From Ectocarpus siliculosus (lineage: Eukaryota; Sar; Phaeophyceae; Ectocarpales; Ectocarpaceae), in assembly GCA_000310025.1 (NCBI GenBank), contig FN649755.1:3435865-3476740 (forward strand): DNA of 40,876 nt, given 5' to 3'. The position numbers and the translations under genes are program-made. Below the pieces are notes generated by a model. The model was not told the origin of the DNA. It did no database searches and saw only the letters and a program-made list of their open reading frames with translations. Shown here in pieces: positions 28,827 through 39,451 of this stretch (the stretch's first letter is position 1; every line of letters begins with the position of its first letter).

Positions 28827-30424
28827 CTGAGCGGAAAACGGGGAAATAACGAGGCACGTGCGTGTGCTGCCGACTGTGAGATGAGATGTTGACGCTCTTC
28901 AACTCGTGATCGATGTGGGCAACCACAGCAACTAAAAAATGTCAGCAGTCAGGGAACCCCACCCATCGATCGGGAAACAGAGTAATTGATGGGCGGTTTC
29001 TGAATATATATTCAGGTTTGCATGGGCAAGCGAGCCAAGGACGAACACGTCAAAACAACATAACGAAACTTTACAAAACTGGACATGTGCCAGTATACAG
29101 CAGTGGCCATTGGAACGAAAACCATACATCCCAATTCCTGATTGGCTTGCTCTATCGCCTACACATCTGATTGGCTAACATCATAAAGTTCATGGCGAGT
29201 CTCTCGCGCATTCTTGTAGCCACCAGCGTCGTTTGAAAATCGGAAGGAAATGTGGCATGGGGGCATCGTGGTTGCACGGAAACGGGTTGCTGCAACTTGT
29301 CTGTGAGACTTCTTTCACATAGAGTTCTGGGCACGCGGGGTGGAGCCAACAATACACACAGACGCGCACATGAACATCACCTACACCGAGCACCCCGCCA
29401 ACTCTATTTCTTGCGCTGCGCTGGGTTCCCATTAATGATTAATGACACAAGCTTTCACACCCTAGGCGCCTCACCAGATATGAATGATGCTTGCTGTCGC
29501 TCTCTCCTGTTTGCTCCCTCCGCACGACACTGTATCGTGAAAGGATAACACATGGCATGGCATGGCGACGGGGATGGAAAATAATGTTACCTTTCGGACA
29601 CGTGCGCGGTGTGCGTAGCTTGTTGTTAAATTATTGGAGCTCACGCGCGCTCTGGCAGCACAAGTAATGGATGACCCACACCCAAAAAATCGATACCGAT
29701 TCACGTGGTCGTGTGACCGCAGTAGGTGTCAATGAACGACCTAATGATGTTTGATGGTTCGCTCATGAGACTACACGAGCTACGGCACTAAGGGATACGA
29801 CCGTGCGAACTATGTACACGGGACGACCCACACTACACGGGGTAAACCCCTCACGTTTAGGGGCAGTGCGAACGGGCATGCACACAGTACAGCAATTGAG
29901 AAGTCTGAAGCGTCACCAGAAGAAAAGAAGCGTGAGAGCCCTCCGTCGAAAAAAATACGGCCTCTTCTTTCATGTGACATGAAGTCTAGGTGTGAGGTAT
30001 GTACTCCAGTTGTGGAATGAACGTGAGGAAGGGGGAAGGACTCTATTGCAGCGACAAAAATGTTGTCCAGTGGTATAACATGAGGCTTGGACGATGTCTG
30101 TATCCTGCCGTGCCTGTGTTGTTGGATCATCTGCTGTTGGTGTCTTCCTTGTGTTTCCGCTGATAATCTGAGGCAGCTGAACAGGAATCCATGCTTCAGA
30201 TATTTGGAGGTTGGAGGTGGGGTGCGTAACTGCTGTACGATAGGCGGCAACCGGGGCAATCTTCAGCAACTTAAACCGTTTCCGGCTACTTCATAGTCAG
30301 CATTTTCGTGTTTTCATCACTCTCAATCATTGCTCACAGCATCTCTGCCGGGCGGGTCGGAACTCCAATCGGTGGTAACGCAAAAGCGGTCCTCGCCCTG
30401 AGCCCCCTTACCCCACACCTCCTG
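28827..30424. other. no gene recognised
   Basis: Short frames on both strands without motif, family or splice support. A minus frame at 29810-30259 was considered and not accepted. Confidence 0.4.
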
Positions 30425-30870
30425 GGTCTCCCACACTTTCTGCAGTTTTCCCGAACGACCCATGGGACTTCCATGGGTGACCCACGGGTGTGCTCATGGG
30501 TAGACCGTGGGCAGCCATGGGCGGCCCATAAACATGTCACGTGAAGCCCATGGGCGGCCCATGAGCATGTCATGTGAAGCCCATGGGCGGCCAATGAGAA
30601 CCCTTCAACCGAACCAGTCTACTCTTAAACAATAGCTAGATCATCTGCGTTGGGACGGGCACCATAGCGACTAATAACCCTAACGCTAACCGTAACACTA
30701 ACCCCACACGATACGTATTACTTCGGCGCGGGTGGCTAAGTTCTAGGATGATGTGCAGGTGGCTACGTTCGTTCTAGGTCGAAGTACCCATTCAGTGGGC
30801 GGCGACCCATGCGTATCCCATGGGCGCGGTGTAGAAAAACTGCCAGTAGTGTGTGAGCTTGCACTTCCTG
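30425..30870 (+). repeat. composite element C, copy 2
   Basis: The same modules as copy 1: TCTCCCACACTTTCT, CCCATGGG palindromes with an internal 40-bp tandem repeat (GCCCATGGGCGGCCCATGAG), CGGCCAATGAG and CCCTTCAACCG, a degenerate telomeric block (TAACCCTAACGCTAACCGTA), AAGTTCTAGGATGATGTGC units, and CCCATGGGCG, then GTAGAAAAACTGCC. Confidence 0.88.
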
Positions 30871-31023
30871 CGGTGGTTGCGTTCGATTCTAAATGCTAAA
30901 AGAGTGCAGCACACTCCCTTCTCTCAGTGTACACACCAGAACTACAGCACGCAGAAGTAGGGCTTCCCACATACTAAGTGTGTAGCAACGGGGCGAGAGG
31001 ACTCACTACTGCTGTGTGTGCAA

Positions 31024-31096
31024 GTTGGATTACGCCGGGATTCGAACCCCTGACCTGGCCACTATTCCAGAATATCGCGAGGATGATACCAACTAT
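31024..31096 (-). tRNA. tRNA-like sequence, probably a pseudogene or SINE head
   Basis: On the minus strand GGGGTTCGAATCCCGG is a perfect B box, with GTTGG at the 5' end pairing with CCAAC at the 3' end. The D and anticodon arms do not fold convincingly and no amino acid can be assigned. Confidence 0.35.
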
Positions 31097-31115
31097 TAAT
31101 GCTAGACAATAATCG

Positions 31116-31196
31116 GTCGCCTTGGTGGTCTAGCGGCACCTCGAAGCAATGCAGTGTGGCAAAGCCATGAGTTAATTCGAATCCCCATGGGGTGAC
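31116..31196 (+). tRNA. tRNA-like sequence (class II-like), probably SINE-derived
   Basis: GTCGCCT and GGGTGAC can form a seven-pair acceptor stem. GGTG/CACC makes a D stem around an A-box-like TGGTCTAGCGG, TGGC/GCCA a variable arm, and AATTCGAATCC a degenerate B box. The anticodon stem is absent. It is followed by ACAAATTT repeats, as in a SINE tail. Confidence 0.4.
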
Positions 31197-31243
31197 AAAT
31201 TTACAAATTTACAAATTTTGTTGAGGGTGGAAAGCGAAAAAGC

Positions 31244-32360
31244 TTACAAGCTCGTGAGTATACCAAACGTCGACGTTAGCACCGTTGACGAAAGAAGGGG
31301 ACGGCTGGACCCTTCTCGTGATAAACAATAATAATTCAGCCCCGCAGGAGGAAGGTGGGCTCGAAAAAAAATAAGAAGACGGCTACCAAACTGTCTTATT
31401 GAGCCTGTTACCCATAGGGGAGATATCGGGAAACCAACCGTGGAAATACAGGTAGCTTTCTCTGACAATATGAATTCATTGCTAATCTATCTTAGACTCT
31501 TTTTCCTAGATCGAGATGGATTCGTTGGGTCATAATCAGAAAATAGAAAAAAGAAGAAAATATCCCCGGTGTGTGGCCTTGGATGATGTAGTTGTTGTAC
31601 GAAAAAATGCACTGAAAATGTACTTGTTGTTGTATACCTTCCCCAGGAAGCGAAGAACCTTCACTTTCGTTGGGCTCTGCGAGAAGACTGTGAACTACGT
31701 ACGTACGTACGTACATCGTCTTGATTGGCTTCGGTTTGAACAGTTCGGTAGAAGACGTCAGTGCCAAACACAATAAATATCACAATGTAGCAATCTAGTT
31801 ACCACATTGGATGTAAATCATTTGAAAACTTTCCATGCTCTACTGATGGTGTTTACCAACACCCAACAAAATAACAAGAAACAAACTAACATGATACAAC
31901 AACCTGAATGGTATGCCCTACCTACCATGCACCAGGTATACCATTCTCATCTACTGCTGTATAAAACATCACTGATACGTCACCCCAAAGGATCAAAAAC
32001 AATTTGTAAATTTAAAAAAACGGCGGGAAACACCTGCTGTCCGTGAAATTCAAAAATCTGTAGATTTGAAAAACGAGTGATATAGGGCTGGTGATGTACT
32101 GCTGTAGACTTCGTTCCACCTTCCATGAGTTTTTACAATATTATTCCTAATATATATATGTCTAAAAACCAGCAAGCTGTCAATAGACACTGCGCCTTGT
32201 CCCCTGTGAAGGTTACATTTTACAATAATACACGACACAACGGAGGGATTCTCCCCGATATTTTGTCGTTGACCCAGTAGAGAACTACAGGGGATGTATT
32301 GTAAAATGTAAGTTACCTATACAGATGTTCTTGTACTTAGCACCAGCTGGCATCACTGGT
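31244..32360. other. AT-richer non-coding stretch
   Basis: It contains repeat D copy 2 (31572-31635), a CGTA run (31700-31715) and an inverted repeat built on TTACATTTTACAAT (32213-32226 with 32297-32312). No exon recognised. Confidence 0.5.
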
Positions 32361-32361
32361 A

Positions 32362-32658
32362 TAAATCATCAGTGTATAGACTTAAAAAGACTCGAAAAAA
32401 GTCCAGTACCCAGCCAGCCGGTTTCCCTCCACTCACTGAAAAGACTCCACCACATCCCGTTCGACTGTGGGTATATCTCGAATGGGTAGTCTTTCTCTGT
32501 GTGTGTGTTTTTATTATTCTGTGATCAGCGGCCCGGCAAAAGACGTCAGCTTCAACCCAAAACGTCAGCGACAGCTGTATATTTCTTATGATGTGTGTTG
32601 TGTGTCTGGACAACAGCTAGCTGTGACTGATGGGCCACGCAACAAAAACGTCAGACAG

Positions 32659-32695
<37 letters not shown>

Positions 32696-33097
32696 CGCAG
32701 ACAGGCAGTCTGTGCATATCTACAGTACGTATCGTACGTTGCCTTGCGACCACCGAAGGCGGCCGCGTCAGTTGGACCAGTCAGTACGGACATTGGGAGG
32801 TACTGAGCGGAGACCGGAACGGTTTTTCTATGTAGTGAAGAAACAAACAACAACTTCTGTTCTTTTCCCACAGCAGCAGTGATCATTGTTTGCTGCTTGC
32901 ATGTTCTTGCATCAGTCACTCCGAGTCCTTGTTAGTAAATCTTTCATGTTTGATTAGGAAACATAAATAAATACAAACGCAGAAAGACTTGTACCCATTC
33001 GAGATACAATAATATTGACGTGACAGTCGAACGGGATGTGTTCGTTAGTCTTTACAGTGAATAGTAGAGGGAAACCGGCTGGGTACAATATTTTCTG
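32362..33097. mobile_element. inverted-repeat element E, about 735 bp
   Basis: Arms of about 140 bp in opposite orientation (32362-32512 and 32955-33097) share ACCCATTCGAGATA, AGTCGAACGGGATGTG and AAACCGGCTGGGTAC. The interior holds an AAC microsatellite (32661-32695) and a segment (32767-32825) also found at 38944-39000. No transposase frame, so non-autonomous if mobile. Confidence 0.7.
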
Positions 33098-33269
33098 CGG
33101 GGCGTCCAGTTGTTCCGAAGGTCGTACAAACATGTAGATTATGTATGTAAGAAGCGCATACATCCAAGCAGGAGCCAGCAGCAGCAGTATGCAAACGACT
33201 GCATAGATAGTTTGCACGCAAGAAAACCCGAAAGTTGTTGTTGCTGTGAATGTGTGTTGCAAAATTCCA

Positions 33270-33358
33270 AGTTCGCGCAACTGACCGCGCGAGATTCGAA
33301 CCCACGCCCCCAAACGTTAGAACGTGTTGCCCACTGGACCACTCAGCCACTGCTGATG
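33270..33358 (-). tRNA. tRNA-like sequence, Leu/Ser-type D arm, degenerate
   Basis: On the minus strand GTGGCTGAGTGGTCCAGTGG resembles the D arm of class II tRNAs, and GTGGGTTCGAATCTCGC forms a five-pair T arm. Acceptor and anticodon stems are broken, suggesting a tRNA-derived repeat rather than a working gene. Confidence 0.4.
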
Positions 33359-33775
33359 CTGTTGTGTGACCGAGCGCAGCTGGGATGGAAATATTATGAT
33401 TGCGCTTCAACCAAAGCAGACATTTGCTGCACCGGACCACCGGACCCACAAGCAGCACGAGTCTGAATCGTGGTGGTTTCATGTTCTCGGACTTTACGTA
33501 TCAGACATCCGACTCACCTGTTCGGCTGTCCGTTGTGGTGGCCGGGATGGGGGGGGAACGAATCGTAGTGAGGCGCGATGCAGGACCGTGAAGTTGTGGG
33601 TAGTGTGCGGGATTGGCGGGTTGTGTGCGTTTGTTGTGGCACACGCAGAAGCGGAAAAGAAGCCCGCAAGCAGAAAGATTAGCAAAGAGCCAGTAGTTTT
33701 TGCAGTCTGTTAGTGACTCTTCCTATCTAACGGCTTTTACCAGTTCGCGGCCGCTAGGCCGTGCTTTGGCCGTGG

Positions 33776-33813
33776 GTGAGGGTTAGGGTTAGGGTTAGGG
33801 TTAGGGTTAGGGT
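33776..33813 (+). repeat. interstitial TTAGGG telomere-type repeat
   Basis: About six tandem TTAGGG units, followed by two copies of GTGAGGAACCTAGCCTTGC (33825-33867). Confidence 0.95.
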
Positions 33814-34289
33814 AGATGTGGGGTGAGGAACCTAGCCTTGCTCGCGTGAGGAACCTAGCCTTGCAAAGTGCAACATCGGTTAGTCCTAAAGAGTCACTAA
33901 CAACAGAGTGTAAATAGACCTCCAAAGAGCCATCACGGCTATTTTTCCGCAAGGAAAGGGTTTCCACCATCATCTGCATACGCACATGCACACGGGGTGG
34001 TGATAATGTACGCACTTGGCACTGCTGTGCAACAATCGCCAGTACAACTTTTTGCCGGACTCACAGAAGATCGAACACGCGATAAGTAGCTGAGAAGGGT
34101 AACCCACCCGCCCAATACCTGCTTGCTACGTGTAACGTATAGGTTGGCTGGTTCCTGCCCCATCATCGTTACCGGTTTCTCCCTGACCCGGTGAGTTACC
34201 CCGACCGAGTGGTTGTTTGCGTGAATCTCTGTACTACAATGCGTGTGTCGTGCGGCTGCCACGTGTGTCGACGACAGGTACACGCAGAG

Positions 34290-34488
34290 AGCTCTCGCCA
34301 TGTTGTCGTTACCGCGCAGGAGGACCCCTCGGAGATCTTCCACATGGTGCTGCAACGACAACAGTACAACTGTACATAGATGTCGTAGGGCTCTCGCCAT
34401 GTTGTCGTTACCGCGCAGGAGGACCCCTCGGAGATCTTCCACATGGTGCTGCAACGACAACAGTACTACTGTACATAGATGTCGTAGG
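34290..34488. repeat. tandem duplication, 98-bp period
   Basis: CTCTCGCCATGTTGTCGTTA through TGTACATAGATGTCGTAGG occurs twice with about one mismatch. Such near-identity means a recent duplication. A long plus frame runs through it but is not otherwise supported. Confidence 0.95.
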
Positions 34489-34499
34489 AGAATGGAGTT

Positions 34500-35225
34500 G
34501 TGCTGTCACGGCATCTTCCACGCACTCTCCTACCGGTGCTTGCGTCGATTGGAGTCTTGTAGGCCAAAAGACAAGAGTGGGTTGGGTTCCCGGGTTGGTT
34601 GTGGAAGCAAACCTGCCTGCAACAACAGAGGATGCGGTGTTCTATTTATTATCCAGCTCAGCGACATGGTTGCATTTTTCTTTGGCACTACAGTACCGAG
34701 AAGACCGCTGGATCTTTACGCAGTCCATCTTTCGCATTTATCATTTTACACCGACGACGCAGGACGGGTCGACCTTCATCATGCCCACCTTCGACTTTCG
34801 TATCGACCAGACGCCGACTGTACATAGTCGTAGAGGCAGTTGTGACAGCTTGAAACGACACTTCGCTCGAACCACCGGTTTCGGCAAGATCGAAGAGGAC
34901 CTGAAAGATGTATCTGTAGGTGATGAATACATTGTTGTTGCTGTTGGTCGTCGTGGTGGTGGTGTTGGCGTTGGTTGCTGCTGGATTGTTTTAGACCATG
35001 GAATCGATTCGGCACGGTTACCGTAAGCCCTTCCAAACACCCACAGCGTGGACGTAGTAAGTCCACGCGATATTGAACCGTAGTCGTCGGTGCCGCTACA
35101 CCGTGGACTTCGTTGTACTCTTTATGCTTGCGTAGAATGTTTTGGAGGCGTTGCTCACCACTATTGGGGTTTTTATGTGGGCGAGGTCGCACAATTGGCA
35201 CAGTTTTGCCGAAGTCAGACAGTCG
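34500..35225. other. possible exon area, unresolved
   Basis: A plus-strand stretch 34690-34918 (FTPTTQDGSTFIMPTFDFRI, then GFGKIEEDLKDVS before GTAGGT) has exon-like borders and mixed composition, but no family is recognised. It could belong to the thioredoxin-like gene downstream. Confidence 0.25.
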
Positions 35226-35230
35226 TGGAA

Positions 35231-35342
35231 CCCCCTGTCTCTCTCTCTATTTCTCTCTCTCTATCTCTCTGAATTTTTCTCTCTGTCTGTCTGTCTCTCT
35301 CTCCCTCTGCCTGTCTGTCTCTCTTTCCCTCCTATCTCTCTG

Positions 35343-35421
<79 letters not shown>

Positions 35422-35425
35422 TCCT
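35231..35425 (+). repeat. CT dinucleotide microsatellite
   Basis: Imperfect at first, then a pure CT run of about 75 bp (35345-35418). Confidence 0.97.
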
Positions 35426-35539
35426 CCCGTCTCTCCCTGTCGCTCCCTATCTAATTGTCTCGGTCTGTCTACCTTTCTCTCTGTTGGTGTGGACGGGGTG
35501 ACTTCTCAGCTTCGACGTCGTCTTCGGGTGTTCGCAGAG

Positions 35540-35790
35540 GCGTATGCCCTGGCCAGGTCAGGAGCCATGGTTTTCGCTAGATCGACTTGAACGCCAACTC
35601 GGGGGTAATTTCCACGACAATGTGATTAATTGGTGTCGTCGCGCGATGTATTCAGGCCAGCCTTGGGAAGAACAATGGCAGCTAGCTACCCAGTGCAAAC
35701 CGCAGACTCCAATCGGACCTTGCTGTAGGGAAACCCCTGAACTTGATTCATGTCTGAAAATCATTGTGGAGGCAATTTCGTCGTCGTAGT
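35540..35790 (+). CDS. hypothetical open frame
   Basis: After TTCGCAG it reads MPWPGQEPWFSLDRLERQLG and continues 81 codons with ordinary composition (CRRAMYSGQPWEEQWQ) to TAG. No family recognised. A frame on the opposite strand is of similar length. Confidence 0.2.
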
Positions 35791-36005
35791 CTGCGAAGAG
35801 CAACCGGTTTGAGCAAGGGGGGCTCCTAGCTTCACGTCCTCCCAAGAATGTGGACCTTCGGCATGTGTTTCACCCCAGAGTCTTAACATTCTTCCCATCG
35901 TTTCTGCGCTCCAGTCTGTATACCGCTTTTCGGTACACGTTTGAACGCACCAATCGGGGCCACACACCTGAGGAAGACATCAATTGGAGTGGGTGGCCCT
36001 CATAG

Positions 36006-36065
36006 ACCGGCGTGTCTTCGTTATTCGTATCAACCCGAAAAGTCTCTCGAAGCTGGAAGAACAAG
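36006..36065 (+). CDS. probable thioredoxin-fold protein, internal exon
   Basis: Acceptor CCCTCATAG, donor GTTCGG. It encodes RRVFVIRINPKSLSKLEEQ, reading as the third beta-strand and following helix of a thioredoxin fold. It ends in phase 1 whereas the next exon starts in phase 0, so one small exon between them is missing or a border is wrong. Confidence 0.45.
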
Positions 36066-36204
36066 GTTCGGCAGCAACACGACTCGGTCTCGCCTTGAAA
36101 GGTGTAAAAGTTCTGGACTTTCGCGTCCTCTTTCAAGTGTCTTCGCCCTTGAAGAATGTTACTAGAGGAAAAATGTCTTCGATCTTGTGTCTTGAAAGGT
36201 TTAG

Positions 36205-36306
36205 AACATGCTGGACATCGACGCGACGCCGACGGTGCTTCTTTACTGTTCGGGCCAGCTGGTGGACGAGTTCACCTGCTCCGGCGATTCGGGGCCTAGA
36301 GAAGCC
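36205..36306 (+). CDS. thioredoxin-fold protein, core exon
   Basis: Acceptor GGTTTAG. It encodes NMLDIDATPTVLLYCSGQLV and then DEFTCSGDSGPREA. The TPT followed by a hydrophobic strand, G and DEF is the cis-proline loop and beta4-beta5 hairpin of thioredoxins and phosducin-like proteins. No CxxC was found upstream, so redox activity cannot be claimed. Donor GTGTTA, phase 0. Confidence 0.65.
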
Positions 36307-36701
36307 GTGTTACTGTTGTTGTTGTTCTCCAAGTCAAAATCATGTCTTCTTGTTTCTGTCTCCTTTTTCTGGAAGGAATGTGAAAGCGAAGGAAGGAGGG
36401 AGCCATTGCACGAAATAATGACAAGAGTCGCGAATTCCTTGTCTGTTGTTGTGTTTGCGGTGTGTATATTGGGGTTATCGCGTTGTTTAATCGTCCAACG
36501 TAGGTCAGGCGGGGTAGGGCAACCATGTAGGACGACGCATTGCGTTGGGCCCTTTTCATGGCTCAACGATTTCGCACACTTCCTTGTGTCGACCACACGG
36601 ATATCATGGCTTCTTTGTCGGGAACTTATTGAAATCTTCTATGCACAGTATAGAGCCGAAGTTGGCTAGTTTTTTCCCACAAAACTGTCTTTCCCCGGCA
36701 G

Positions 36702-37322
36702 GTGATGCTTAAGCACGTCACTGAGCAGGTGGGTTCCATCCCAGACCCGTGGCATAGAATACAGTCTGTGACTTCCCCCGAGTTGCTGACGCCGGGGACG
36801 ACGTCGTGCGTCCCCGCAGCGGCGTCCCCGCAACGGATTACAGTTGGAACCCCAGCCAGGGGGAAACGAGCGTCTCCGCTACGGAGGACAACGCGTAATT
36901 GCAAATGGAAACCTGGGCGACAGGATTGGACCGTGTACAAGAAGGATAAGAGGATCAAGACGGCGAGTGCCCCATCCGCTGATGATAAGGAGGGTGTGAT
37001 TTCGGGCAGGGAAACCAGTTCAGTCAAAGGGAAGAAGCCGTTGAAACGTCCGCCAGGGGGAAGGGGACGATGGCGAGCGTTCCCACGTCCGAATGCGAGG
37101 CTTGAACACGATTGGAAACCCGAACGCCGGAAAGACGGCTGCGGGTCGAGCGGTGGCCTGCTGTTCCTGAGTCGGAGCACCGATATTCAAACGGTATCCC
37201 GGGACGTTCCGTTTGTCGGAAATATAGATAGCACGGTAGGATGTGACAGGAAAGAGGAATCATACCGTGGTCATGTAGGGCGGATTAATGCCAGAGGCAC
37301 GGTCGAGGCCATGTACAGCTAG
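36702..37322 (+). CDS. thioredoxin-fold protein, terminal exon with basic extension
   Basis: Acceptor TTCCCCGGCAG, phase 0. It reads VMLKHVTEQVGSIPDPWHRI, continuing the last thioredoxin helix (REA-VMLKHVTEQ across the splice). A basic, Pro/Ser-rich region of about 180 residues follows (GKRASPLRRTTRNCKWKPGR, DWTVYKKDKRIKTA) to TAG. The extension is not part of the fold and has no recognised domain; it may be a nucleic-acid- or microtubule-binding tail, which is a guess. Confidence 0.6.
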   Translation: MMLKHVTEQVGSIPDPWHRIQSVTSPELLTPGTTSCVPAAASPQRITVGTPARGKRASPLRRTTRNCKWKPGRQDWTVYKKDKRIKTASAPSADDKEGVISGRETSSVKGKKPLKRPPGGRGRWRAFPRPNARLEHDWKPERRKDGCGSSGGLLFLSRSTDIQTVSRDVPFVGNIDSTVGCDRKEESYRGHVGRINARGTVEAMYS

Positions 37323-38454
37323 TCTTACGGTGTGGTTCGGGCTTGGGCTTACCCAGTACGGGGAAGCGAACACCTAGATACAAACTCGAATGGTGTGGTT
37401 TTCGAAGGGAACGACTGAACACCTGTTTTAATTGAACACTCGTGTGTCCGACGAGCGGAGCGTCAGGTTCTTACATAGCATGTGAAAACCTGGTAAGATT
37501 GGAAACCCTTTGAGTGATCCGACGAAATCGATCCGTGCCACGCGTGGTGACGGAAAAAAAGAAGACTTCGAAGTGTATATTTTTGAAAATCGGCGTTTGT
37601 TATTACCGCAAGCTGGAAAAGCTTACACACGTGTATATGGCGCAAGTAGGCCATGTTCTATGGAATAGTTAATTGATGCCACCGCGGCAATCCCCCACCT
37701 ACGCCGAGCCCCGGCGTCCCACTTGAGACAACATCCTCTTGAAAAGGGTGCACCACTGGGAGGGTGGTCACTCACCGTTCTTCTCTGCAAACGCATGGAC
37801 GGACCTATGGAAGAACGGACCAGCCGATGTTCTCCAGTGAATGCCGTGAGTGATGACATAAAATATCGCTCTCCCTTGAGCGATGTCCAAAACTTGATTG
37901 CTCGACTCCACAGGAATCAGCGTGGAGGGGGCTGACAGATGACGGTGTGGGACCAGTCTGTTCGGGAGTTGTCCGAATACCGTAAGCGGCGGAGAGACGG
38001 CACCCCCCCAAGATCGGATTTCAAAGCTCGATTGCCCCACAACCGGGGTGCGGAAGCAGCCCGATAAGTCTACGTAACGCCATTAACTAGATGATTCCAA
38101 GACCTCCACCTTTTGCTGTTGGCACAATATTGGCTGTGAAGTCTTTTGAGCTCTGAAAATCGGTGCCATCTCTCAGCCTCTTACGATACGTCTCGTTTGA
38201 TTCGCGCATCTCCTGAGTCGTGGAGAACTCGGTCCGTACAAAAGTAGGCCGGGGGTAGCCCTGGCCTCGACTGGCTTCACAAGGAAGCCGTCGTGTCACG
38301 AGAGAATTCCCGCAAAAATCATCAGCATAAGGAATGAGTTCTCATCAATGAACCACACGAGACTATTTGCACCTGTCTCCTCGTTCGCATGGACGGACTA
38401 GTCGAGCGGACATTCTGCCGCGTATCCTAACCTCAACGTGGCCCACCCGTTACG

Positions 38455-38703
38455 CCTACCGTAGGTTGCGTACGGAAGATACCGTCCACCCTAGACCGGT
38501 TTTTCCCTTGGACCGGTTTTCAAAGCCTGATAACGCAACACAAAGAGGACGTACGTCAAATCGAACGATGCGTTATCGGAAAGCGTCCGGAGAGATAGAT
38601 TGTTCCAACGCCGCCATTCGGCGCCGCCACTCTCCTCTCCTGTAGAGTAAGCGGGCTTTGAAAATCGGTCCAGGGGGTGTGACGTCTTCTGTCATCTACG
38701 GGC
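38455..38703. mobile_element. inverted-repeat element family A, copy 4
   Basis: The left arm contains CCGTAGGTTGCGTACG, then TTGGACCGGTTTTCAAAGCC. The right arm contains GGGCTTTGAAAATCGGTCCA, then GGGGGTGTGACGTC and CATCTACGG. The centre contains CAACGCCGCCATTCGGCG as in the copy at 6186. Confidence 0.75.
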
Positions 38704-39224
38704 AAGCTCTCACACGACACAAGGACTACACAACCAGACAACACCCGGATGTAGACGCTCTGTTTGTACAGTCCTCTCGTTTATCGGATATCGAAATAGA
38801 AAAAAAAAGTAACGTCCAAACACAACGGTATGAATACTACCGCAAGAGCAAATGCTTACCACATGTTAGTGGGCATTTTACTCGCCATACACGCTCACCA
38901 ACGAGCATTCTACGCCACGTCAACACCTTCCCGAGTATTCTAGGTCAGTTGGACCGGTACGGATGCTTAAAGGTGCTGAGCGAAAGAACGAAACGGTTCC
39001 TAATCTGAACACAACGACAATAACTTTCAACCGGCGTGGATGCTAGAAGGTACTAGCGAAAGAGACCGGTTTCGAATGTAAAACAACAACGACAGAGTCA
39101 ACAACAACAAGACCACCCACATGGTTGCACTCAACGATGATTCTACGTCTTTACGCCAGCCGGGACGATACCGAAAACAGAGACTGGAGCGTTGTACTAT
39201 TTAAATACACTCGTGTTTCCGATG

Positions 39225-39261
39225 TAAGAGGGTCGTATGACAAAGGCCCTCGACCCTCTTA
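39225..39261. other. 11-bp stem hairpin
   Basis: TAAGAGGGTCG and CGACCCTCTTA are perfect inverted copies separated by 15 bp. Function unknown. Confidence 0.7.
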
Positions 39262-39451
39262 AATTGAACTCCCCTCTTTGATACAGGACGAAGAGGGTAC
39301 CCAACTATGCTATGGTGGGCTGAGTCCGTGACAACAGATTTTGACCCTCATATATCGGAGCCCCCTCTCATAAGGTGGCCGCATTTATCGGCGCCACGAC
39401 TGTACAACAGGAACAAACCAACGGCGTTGTCGCAAAATGGGTGCTGTACTA

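Larger units (their letters stand above)
37323..39451. other. intergenic, repeats only
   Basis: It holds two direct arms of element A (37843-37910, 37970-38042), a full A copy (38455-38703), a segment shared with 32767-32825 (38944-39000), CAA-rich DNA (39080-39110) and a hairpin of TAAGAGGGTCG with CGACCCTCTTA (39225-39261). No coding exon was found. Confidence 0.6.

Noticed and set aside
29810-30259. 149-codon minus frame
   Set aside because: Mixed low-complexity composition, no family, and an overlapping minus frame of similar length.
34217-35026. 269-codon plus frame, the longest in the window
   Set aside because: Much of it is the 98-bp tandem duplication read in two frames, the rest has no recognisable family, and no clear start or splice context supports the whole frame.
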